Made by a program: the position numbers and the translations under genes. From Candidatus Sodalis pierantonius str. SOPE (GTDB taxonomy: Bacteria; Pseudomonadota; Gammaproteobacteria; Enterobacterales; Enterobacteriaceae): a DNA stretch of 64,000 nt. Shown here piece by piece: positions 56,639 to 64,000 of the stretch. The notes under the pieces were generated by a model, which worked only from the letters and a program-made list of their open reading frames with translations, did not search any database and had not been told where the DNA came from. The first letter of the stretch is position 1, and every line of letters begins with the position of its first letter. The stretch spans positions 1,922,001 to 1,986,000 of the forward strand of contig NZ_CP006568.1 of the NCBI RefSeq assembly GCF_000517405.1, given 5' to 3'.

Positions 56639-57420
56639 ATGCTTCAGGAAACCCGTCTACATCGGATAAGCGCGCTGCTGGCGACGCTCGATCGCGTGAT
56701 CACCGGCCGCATCAGTGAAGCGCTGGGTATTTCCCGCGAAACCGCGCGGCGGGATATCATCACGCTGGAGGCGCTCGGCGTGTTGCGCCGGGTACACGGC
56801 GGCGCGGTGGCGGTCAAACCAACATCCGAGCCGCCACTGGCCGTGCGCAGCGCGGTGCGCGCCAGGGAAAAACGCGCCATCGTCCGCGCCGCGGCGCGAC
56901 TCTGATGCAGCCAGGGCAAACGGTTTTTCTCGACGCCGGCAGCACCACCACGATGCTGGCGGAAGAGTTGAGCGCCATGGCCGGTTTAACCATTTTCACC
57001 AACAGTCTGGATGCCGCGCGCAAGCTGGCGGCGGCCAGCGAGCAGACGCCCGGTGCGCATCAGGTGATCGTGATAGGCGGTGAACTTGCCCCCAGCGGCC
57101 ATGCGCTAATCGACGCCGCCGCGATCGCCAACATTTATCGCTACCGGGCGGATTTCTCCATGCTCTCCCCGGTCGGTATCGATGCTAACGACGGCGCCAG
57201 CAGCTATGATCATCAGGAAGCCGAAGTGGCGCGGGCAATGACCCAGTGCGCGGCCAGACTGGTGATTCTGGCGGACCACGGCAAGCTTGGCGTGACCAGC
57301 CGCGCGGTTTACGCCCCGCCCGCCGATATCGCGCTGCTGATAACGGATAAAGCCGCGGTGGAACAGCCGGCATTCCAAGCGTTGAGTCGGGTCTTGAACG
57401 AAGCCATAATCGCCGAATAA
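56639..57420 (+). pseudogene. DeoR-family transcriptional regulator, frameshifted
   Basis: Start MLQETRLHRISALL. HTH_DeoR signature (ITGRISEALGISRETARRDIITLEALGVLRRVHGGA). The effector domain continues in another frame after RAAARL near 56904 (QPGQTVFLDAGSTTTMLAEEL; VIVIGGELAPSG; DFSMLSPVGID). The small shift at CTCTGATG splits the two domains. The regulator probably controlled the divergent aminotransferase gene. Confidence 0.82.
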
Positions 57421-57501
57421 ATGTCATCGCGCGCCCCGGCGCCCTGTTTAGCGCCGGCGGACCGGCGCGCGGTGACGCTCACCGAGCCGGAGGCACAGCC
57501 C

Positions 57502-58056
57502 ATGAACATCCGCAAACGGGATTTCCCCACCGAAAAGGCGCGTCAATACCTGGAGCCAGGCCCTATTGTGCTGCTCTCCTCGCACCGGCGCGGGCAAAAC
57601 AATATCATGACGTTAGGTTGGCATACGATGTTGGAATTTTCGCCGTCGCTACTCGGCTGCGTCATTGCCGCCGGCAATCACAGTTTCTCCCTGGTGCGGG
57701 ACAGCGGCGAGTGCGTCATTAATCTGCCCACCACCGACTTGACCGATAAGGTCGTGGCGATAGGCAATACCAGCGGCGCCAGCGTCGATAAATTTCGTGA
57801 AAATGGCCTGACGCCGGTCAAGGCAACGAAGGTCAGCGCGCCGCTGATTGCCGAATGTCACGCCAACTTCGAGTGTCGCCTCTACGATGACCAATTGGTG
57901 GACCGCTACAACTTCTTTATTTTCGAGATAGTCAAAGCCCATGTCGCCGCGCGGCCGCGGCATCCGCAGACGCTGCACTATACCGGCGAGGGGGTGTTTA
58001 TGGTGGCAGGCGACATCATCAGCCGGCGCGGCCAATTCAAACCCGAGATGCTGTAG
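57502..58056 (+). CDS. Flavin reductase-like (FMN-binding split barrel) protein
   Basis: 184 residues from ATG 57502 with GGAGG 11-15 bases upstream; the longer frame to 57421 is compositionally odd. NNIMTLGWHTMLEFSPSLLGCVIA and GNHSFSLVRDSGECVINLPT are the FMN-binding segments of the flavoredoxin-like group. GVFMVAGDIISRRGQ lies near the end. Probably an FMN-dependent reductase; partner and substrate unknown. Appears intact and follows the DeoR gene directly. Confidence 0.82.
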   Translation: MNIRKRDFPTEKARQYLEPGPIVLLSSHRRGQNNIMTLGWHTMLEFSPSLLGCVIAAGNHSFSLVRDSGECVINLPTTDLTDKVVAIGNTSGASVDKFRENGLTPVKATKVSAPLIAECHANFECRLYDDQLVDRYNFFIFEIVKAHVAARPRHPQTLHYTGEGVFMVAGDIISRRGQFKPEML

Positions 58057-58139
58057 CCATATCCTGTGGTGCACGGCATGCGGCGTCCGCGCAAGGCAGG
58101 TATGACAGCCGGCGCCCGCGCTATCCCTTATCCATGCGA

Positions 58140-58659
58140 TTAACTGTGCTGGTACCTTTGGAGGCGTACGCTGCCGCCCATCAAAGCGCGGGTCATAACG
58201 GCTATCTGTTTACCCACCTCGGCGCGCGTCGCCTGCACCACCGCCGTCACGTGGCACGGGATCACAGTGTCCACCGGCAGGCCGTCATAGACGATAAGAG
58301 ACACACGCGCCAGCAGCCCCGCCTGTTGCAGCGCGTTGGCCGCGCCGTCGCCCAGCGCATCGCAGTCGGTAATGATCGCGGGGGGCGGCGCGGGCAACGC
58401 CAGTAGTTCACGGGTGGTCAGAAAGCCGGCCCGGCGATTGGCCTCTACCCTGCGCTGATACTCCGCCGGGCACGTCAGCCCGGCCTGGCGCATCGCCGCC
58501 AGGTAGCCCTCGAGCCGTTGCTGAACGTACATCTGGTGGTTACTGCTGCCCAGCCAGGCGATACGCCGGTGCCCCAGCCGTGCCAAAGGTTCCACCGCGA
58601 GCACGCCGCCCTGGTAATTGTCGAAATCGAACCAGGCATGCTGGCTCCCTTGACCGCTG
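58140..58659 (-). pseudogene. LacI-family regulator, C-terminal part
   Basis: GQGSQHAWFDFDNYQGG, then LGHRRIAWLGSSNHQMYVQQRLEGYLAAM, ALPAPPPAIITDCDALGDGAANAL: periplasmic-binding-like effector domain. Separated by IS21 copy 4 from the middle piece at 61240. The stop is at 58140. Confidence 0.85.
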
Positions 58660-58822
58660 TGCTGGTTCCGGTCACATCCGATCACTGATTCCGATTTCAC
58701 CCGATCACTAATTCTGATTTCATCCGATCACTGATTCCGGTCGCCCGATCAGCGATTCCGATTCTGTCCGAGCGCTCATCTTCTGTTCCGCCATACTCTG
58801 GAGACTTTTAGCTTCCGGGGGC

Positions 58823-60374
58823 ATGGCACGTAAAAAGAAGAAAGCGAGAACGGAAATGTGCATCTATATTAATGTCTTACGTATGAAATTCGAGCAGCGT
58901 CGCTCGAATCGCACTATCGCAGCAGCGCTCGACATAGGCTGTACTACCGTGCACGATATCCTCGGCCGATTCACGATAGCTAACCTGGTCTGGCCATTGC
59001 CGGCGGAACTGTCCCCCCGTCGACCTCGACCGCCTGCTCTATCCCGACAAATCCGGAAAAGTTATCAATACCTTACCCAGCTGGCTTGATATCGATACCG
59101 AGTTAAGCCGCAAGGGCATGACCAAGCAGCTGCTCTGGATGGAATATCAGTCCGCCGTGGGCGGTGATGCCCTCGGTTACTCACAGTTTTGTGCACTGTT
59201 CCGTGACTGGAAAAAGAAGCAGCGGCGTTCCATGCGCATGGAGCACAAGGCTGGCGAAAAGCTCTTCATCGACTTCTGTGGCCCCACCGTACCTATCGTC
59301 AACCCTGCGACCGGTAGCGTACGCCAGGTCGCTATCTTCGTCGCTGCCATGGGCGTGTCAGGCTATGCGTATATCGAAGCCTGCGAAGGCCAGGACATGG
59401 CATCGTGGCTCAACGCCAATAGCCGCTGCCTGCACTTCATGGGTGGGGTTCCGGAGCTGATGATACCTGATAATCTGCGCAGCGCTGTCAGCACCCCTGA
59501 CGACTATGAGCCGGTCATAAACCATAGCTACCAGGCGCTGGCAAATCACTATGAAACAGTGGTGCTACCGGCGCGCCCGAGAAAACCGAAAGACAAGGCG
59601 AAGGCAGAATCAACTGTGCAGCTGGTAGAACGCTGGGTTTTGGCCCAGTTGCGTAAACGTAGGTTCTACTCGCTGGCCGAACTCAACCAGGTGATACGAG
59701 AACTCAATCATGAGTTGAATCTGCGCCCGATGCGTCATTACGGCGGACAAAGTCGCCTTGAACGCTTCGAGCAGCTGGACAAACCGGCTCTTGGGCCTCT
59801 ACCGCCCACACAATGGGAATACAGTGAGTATCTCGTTGCCCGAGTGGGACCTGATTACCACATAGACTACGGCAAAAACTGGTACTCGGTGCCGCATCCG
59901 CTGGTTGGCGAGCGCGTTGACGTCATCGCCACCCAACGGCTGGTGCAAATCCACCATAAGGGCGTCTGCGTGGCTACGCACCCTCGCAGCGATAACGCCT
60001 ATAGGCACACGACTCAGGCGGCGCACATGCCGGCTAACCATAAGGGGCAGAGTCAGTGGACGCCGGAAAGACTGTGCAGTTGGGCGCTGTCGGTGGGTGT
60101 GTGCACACTGAAAGTGGTCGAGTCCATCCAAAAGAGCAAAGCCCATCCGGAGCAGGCTTACCGCTCCGTGCTGGGGCTACTCAATCTGCAACGGCGCTAT
60201 GAGACGACGCGACTGGAGAAGGCCTGCGCGCTGGCGTTGGAGAAAGGGTGCATTAACCGCTCTTTCATAGCCAACGTATTGAAACACGGTCGTGAAAGTG
60301 AGGTCACCCAGGACGGAGCCGGCGTATCAATGCTGGTTCACGAAAACCTCCGAGGTCCGGACAGTTATCACTAA
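58823..60374 (+). pseudogene. istA: istA of IS21 copy 4, frameshift in a C6 run
   Basis: Starts MARKKKKARTEM; HTH RSNRTIAAALDIGCTTVHDIL. Six Cs at 59013-59018 shift the frame after PAELSP; the main 418-codon frame resumes at 59118 with the integrase core. Without the extra C the product would be about 517 residues. Confidence 0.88.
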
Positions 60375-60385
60375 GGAGAATAAAT

Positions 60386-61135
60386 ATGGATACACTGTTA
60401 ATGGCTCTGCGAGAGCTGAAGTTGTCGGCAATGGTCCAAGCGTTGGAGACGCAACGCGAACTCCCGGGGAGTTATGGAGAGCTGGGGTTCAAGGAGCGGT
60501 TGTCGCTGATGGTAGAAGCGGAAAATTTGCATAGAAAAAACAACCATATATTCCGTCTGCGACGGCAATCGCAAATGCGCTTGCAGGCAAAACCGGAAGA
60601 TATCCTCTATATCCCTAGCCGAGGAGTGACACCGGAACAGATGCGAGATCTGCTAGGGGGACAATATCTGAAATATCAGAAAAGCATACTCATCACGGGG
60701 CCGACAGGTACGGGCAAAACCTGGCTCAGTTGTGCGCTTGGTGAGCAGGCATGCCGGCAGCAATATAGCGTGCGTTACTGGCGAGTGGGTCGGTTGCTGG
60801 CCCATCTTCACCAGTGTCAGGTAGACGGGACCTATCTAAAACAGCTTAAGCAGTTAGAAAAAATAGAGTTACTGATCTTGGACGACGTGGGCCTTGAATC
60901 AATAAGTCCGATGCAGGCAACGATGCTGTTGGAGGTGATGGAAGATCGCTACGACAAAAGCAGCAGCATCCTGATCAGTCAACTGCCGGTGAAAAAATGG
61001 TATGGACTGATAGAAAACCCCACGACAGCTGACGCGTTACTCGATCGGTTAGTACACCCCAGCTATAGACTGGAACTTAAAGGCGAATCACTACGCAAAG
61101 AGCAAGGAGTAGCCAGCACAGGAAAAATAGACTAA
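60386..61135 (+). CDS. istB: istB ATPase of IS21 copy 4
   Basis: 249 codons, intact. Small differences from copies 2 and 3 (GFKERLS, NNHIFRL). Confidence 0.92.
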   Translation: MDTLLMALRELKLSAMVQALETQRELPGSYGELGFKERLSLMVEAENLHRKNNHIFRLRRQSQMRLQAKPEDILYIPSRGVTPEQMRDLLGGQYLKYQKSILITGPTGTGKTWLSCALGEQACRQQYSVRYWRVGRLLAHLHQCQVDGTYLKQLKQLEKIELLILDDVGLESISPMQATMLLEVMEDRYDKSSSILISQLPVKKWYGLIENPTTADALLDRLVHPSYRLELKGESLRKEQGVASTGKID

Positions 61136-61239
61136 ACCCGAGTCAGAAGATGAGCGAACATGTGATCGAATATCACTGGAATAACTGATCGGATGTCGCC
61201 GGAACAGCTGATCGGATACGTCGGAATCTGCAACCGCTG

Positions 61240-61315
61240 CGCCCCAGCGCCAAAAACGGCAGAGCATGTTGCCGCAGGTGGCTCAACCGCTCGTCTTGCT
61301 CAAGGGTATGCGCCA
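61240..61315 (-). pseudogene. LacI-family regulator, middle piece between two IS elements
   Basis: Only 76 bases; in frame it reads TLEQDERLSHLRQHALPFLALG and joins the other two pieces without a break once the target duplications are removed. Confidence 0.8.
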
Positions 61316-62629
61316 GAGCCTGTTTAGAAATTTGTGTATTTGCCTGATTTTGATATGTTCAATCCAACATCAAAAACAGGTTAATTTATGGACGAAAAAC
61401 AGTTGCAGGCTCTGGCTAACGAACTGGCCAAAAATCTCAAAACTCCTGAAGATCTCAGTCACTTCGATCGGCTGCTGAAAAAAATCAGCGTCGAAGCAGC
61501 TCTCAATGCCGAAATGACCCATCACCTCGGCTACGATAAAAATCAGCCTAAACCGGGGACCAACGCCCGCAACGGCTATTCCACAAAAACCGTTACCACT
61601 GGCGATGGCCCGCTGGCGCTGCGTACTCCGCGCGATCGTGACGGTTCCTTTGAACCGCAACTGGTGAAGAAGAACCAGACCCGGATTACCGGGATGGATA
61701 ACCAGATTTTATCGTTGTACGCTAAAGGGATGACCACCCGCAAGATCGCCGCCGCGTTCAAAGAGCTGTATGACGCCGATGTCTCGCCGGCGCTGGTCTC
61801 AAAGGTCACCGATGCGGTCATGGAGCAGGTTGTCGAATGGCAAAACCGGCCTCTGGATGCAGTCTATCCCATTGTTTATCTTGACTGTATCGTTCTAAAA
61901 GTCCGGCAGGACAGCCGCATCATCAACAAATCTGTGTTCCTGGCGCTGGGCATCAACATCGAAGGCCAGAAAGAGTTGCTAGGTATGTGGCTGGCCGAAA
62001 ATGAAGGCGCAAAGTTCTGGCTGAACGTGCTGACAGAGCTGAAAAACCGCGGCCTGAACGATATCCTTATCGCCTGCGTAGACGGGCTGAAAGGTTTCCC
62101 TGACGCTATTAACGCGGTGTATCCGGAGGCGCGGCTCCAGCTGTGTATCGTGCATATGGTGCGCAACAGCCTGCGGTTCGTCTCCTGGAAGGACTACAAG
62201 GCCGTCACCCGCGACCTGAAAGCTATCTATCAGGCCCCCACGGAAGAAGCCGGCTTGCAGGCGCTGGAAGCGTTCTCCAGTGCTGGGACATCCGCTACCC
62301 GCAAATAAGTCGAAGCTGGCAGGCAAACTGGGCCAATCTGGCCACGTTCTTTGCCTACCCAACGGACATCCGCAAGGTGATCTACACGACCAACGCCATC
62401 GAGTCGTTAAACAGCGTGATCCGGCATGCCATCAAAAAGCGCAAGGTGTTCCCGACCGACGACGCAGTGAAAAAGGTGGTGTGGCTGGCGATACAGGCGG
62501 CCTCACAGAAATGGACAATGCCTTTGAGGGACTGGCGCATGGCAATGAGCCGCTTTACTATCGAGTTCGGTGACCGCCTGGACGGTCACTTCTGAGAAAA
62601 GGCATTTACACAGAATCGTGTACAGGGTC
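61316..62629 (+). mobile_element. IS256-family element, copy 9
   Basis: Perfect 9-bp target duplication TATGCGCCA (61307-61315, 62630-62638), which fixes the element ends used for the other copies. Confidence 0.96.
61388..62595 (+). pseudogene. IS256 transposase (copy 9), frameshifted
   Basis: One C missing near 62283 (GTGCTGGG for GTGCCTGGG). Also E to K (TTRKIAA). Confidence 0.9.
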
Positions 62630-63005
62630 TATGCGCCACGATAAGCGCATTCACTCGCTGACTTTCGATAAGCCGGATATAGGCCGGCGGCTGCGTCTCG
62701 CATTTGTCGGACACCAAGAGCAGATCGATATTGCCGTGCGCCAGCTCGCTGCTAATGCAGCCTATCATTTCCAGAAAGGCGGCATTATTCAACACCCGCG
62801 GCTGTAGCGGATACACCAACCCCACCGCCTCGGTCCTCCCCATCTTCAACCGCCTGGCGAGCGCGTTGGGTCTGTATTCCAAGCGGTTCGCTTCCGCCAG
62901 CACCCGCTCGCGCGTCGAGGCAGAGACATCGCTATAACCGTTGATAGCGCGGCTGACGGTGGTGACGGATAACCCGAGCGTTTTGGCAATGGCTTTCAGC
63001 GACAC
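62630..63005 (-). pseudogene. LacI-family regulator, N-terminal part
   Basis: MSLKAIAKTLGLSVTTVSRAINGYSDVSASTRERV is a canonical LacI HTH with hinge helix (NALARRLKMGRTEAVGL). Divergent to the sugar permease gene, which it most likely repressed. Disrupted by both IS256 copy 9 and IS21 copy 4; otherwise no lesion, so loss is by IS alone. Confidence 0.88.
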
Positions 63006-63159
63006 GGCGTTCCGTAAGGGTGAACGGAGATAAGAACGTTAATCTAAAAGATTTCCATAACAAACGCTAGCCGCGGCGACGATCAATTTCAGCGCGCGCG
63101 CGTTCGCGGCACGATAGCGCCGGGCGAAGGGTGTAACTTTTAACCAGATCACATTTCCA

Positions 63160-63190
63160 AAACGTTTCCGCTACATCCGAAACGTTTCGG
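63160..63190. promoter_or_regulatory. LacI/GalR-type operators before the permease gene
   Basis: Core AAACGTTT at 63160-63167 and the 14-bp perfect palindrome CCGAAACGTTTCGG at 63177-63190, centres 20 bp apart, in the divergent regulator/permease interval. The central CG is typical of LacI/GalR sites. Confidence 0.75.
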
Positions 63191-63249
63191 TTCTATCTTT
63201 TACTCACCTTTTTATCGCGTCAAGTCGTCACCCCTTCGAGGTCGTCATC

Positions 63250-64000
63250 ATGCAGGTACCGCTTCAGGTTAGCCATTTGCGTAATGGCGCGTTCTGGCTA
63301 TTTGCCCTGTTTCTGTTCGACTATTTTTTTATCATGGCGGCTTATTACCCTTTTTTTCCCTTGTGGCTGCACGACATCAATCAGTTAAGCAAATCCAATA
63401 CGGGTCTGGTCTTCGGCAGCATTGCCCTGTTCGCACTGGCGCTCCAACCGATTATGGGGTCTCTTTCGGATAAATTAGGGCTGCGCAAAACGCTCATCGC
63501 CATCATCGTGGGCTTGCTGGTGTCATCCGCACCGTTTTTTATTTATGTTTTCAGCCCGCTGCTACACAAGAATATCAAGCTCGGGGCGCTGGTCGGCGGC
63601 GCCTATTTGGGCTTTGTCTTTACCGGCGGATCGCACGTTTTAGAAGCCTATGTGGAAAAAGTCAACCGCCACTGTGGATTCGAGTATGGCAAGGCACGGC
63701 TCTTCGGTTGTTTGGGTTGGGCGCTGTGCGCATCGGTGGTCGGCATGTTGTTCAGCGTTAATTGCCAATGGGTGTTCTGGCTGGCGTCGGGTTGTGCGCT
63801 GATCCTGGTGGTGCTGCTTTGGCTTGCCAGGCCGGATCATGCCCCGGGCAGGGTCAACCCTGCGCCGACGCCCTCCCCCCCTACTCCAGCGTTTAGCCTG
63901 AAAACCGCCGCCGATCTGCTGAAAAAGCCAGACGCTTGGTGGTTCATGCTTTATATAATCGGCGTCCCCTGCGTCTACGATGTTTTCGATCAGCAGTTCG
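63250..64000 (+). CDS. LacY-type oligosaccharide:H+ symporter, 3' end outside window
   Basis: At least 250 residues, open to the window edge. AYYPFFPLWLHDINQLSKSNTG and GSLSDKLGLRKTL are the TM1-TM3 LacY hallmarks. VLEAYVEK keeps the equivalent of LacY Glu126 and YGKARLFGC the region of Arg144/Cys148, with Lys-Ala-Arg retaining the arginine. VPCVYDVFDQQF is the TM7 start. It resembles LacY/RafB more than CscB, so a galactoside is the best guess. No damage is seen in the visible part. Its LacI-type repressor is broken, so expression may be constitutive. Confidence 0.88.
   Translation, partial: MQVPLQVSHLRNGAFWLFALFLFDYFFIMAAYYPFFPLWLHDINQLSKSNTGLVFGSIALFALALQPIMGSLSDKLGLRKTLIAIIVGLLVSSAPFFIYVFSPLLHKNIKLGALVGGAYLGFVFTGGSHVLEAYVEKVNRHCGFEYGKARLFGCLGWALCASVVGMLFSVNCQWVFWLASGCALILVVLLWLARPDHAPGRVNPAPTPSPPTPAFSLKTAADLLKKPDAWWFMLYIIGVPCVYDVFDQQF

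Larger units (their letters stand above)
58660..61232 (+). mobile_element. IS21-family element, copy 4, complete ends
   Basis: 2573 bp, both ends complete (TGCTGGTTCCGG...CGGAATCTGCA), 7-bp target duplication ACCGCTG (58653-58659, 61233-61239). The cleanest IS21 copy in the window. Confidence 0.95.

Overview
The window looks like a piece of an insect-endosymbiont chromosome of the Sodalis lineage, most like a recently host-restricted weevil-type symbiont. That attribution comes from recalled family knowledge, not from a database search. The host genes are clearly enterobacterial (mtfA, nac, iraP, tRNA-Ser(CGA), tRNA-Asn, pqqBCDEF, tag). Many are freshly broken by single nonsense codons, frameshifts or IS insertions. 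Roughly half of the window is insertion sequence DNA from three families: IS256-type (402-aa transposase, about 1315 bp), IS5/IS903-type (307-aa transposase, 1055 bp) and IS21-type (istA/istB, about 2570 bp).

Layout. 1-4944: lambda-type tail genes (tape measure, M, an L-K fusion, I, start of J), with J cut by IS256. 4945-8649: an IS cluster. 8650-22071: a long leftward early operon of a lambdoid prophage with many small overlapping genes, a recombination ATPase, a Rha/KilAC-type antirepressor and a DUF7666-like protein. It is interrupted by an IS21 that itself carries two IS903 copies. 22135-23358: the immunity and antitermination centre, with an N-like protein, nutL (boxA/boxB), pL, CI-like repressor, four GTAAC-N4-GTTAC operators, pR, Cro and nutR boxB. 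23446-24282: decayed cII and the start of the replication gene. 24283-44133: heavily rearranged prophage and IS DNA containing one demonstrable inversion, one inverted duplication and one roughly 4.5-kb direct duplication, plus a chromosomal island with iraP and nac (35567-37718). 44134-44550: integrase remnant beside tRNA-Ser(CGA), the likely attachment site. 44643-46767: mtfA (split by IS903) and tRNA-Asn. 48371-53090: a pqq cluster without pqqA and with damaged pqqB and pqqF. 53873-58056: a BhsA/YhcN-like gene, tag, a class-III aminotransferase, a DeoR regulator and a flavin reductase. 58140-64000: a LacI-type regulator split by IS21 and IS256, next to a LacY-like sugar permease.

How it fits together. 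The prophage control circuit is still readable, but lytic growth is impossible as arranged: tape measure, I, J, cII, the replication gene, helicase and integrase are all broken. Reading target-site duplications (TSDs) across the IS copies shows that IS insertion came first and homologous recombination between IS copies then inverted, duplicated and deleted the DNA between them. I found no CRISPR array and no convincing new defence or biosynthetic system. The best material is the immunity/nut region, the replication-origin repeats inside the replication gene, the reconstructable rearrangement history, and a cluster of in-frame amber codons.
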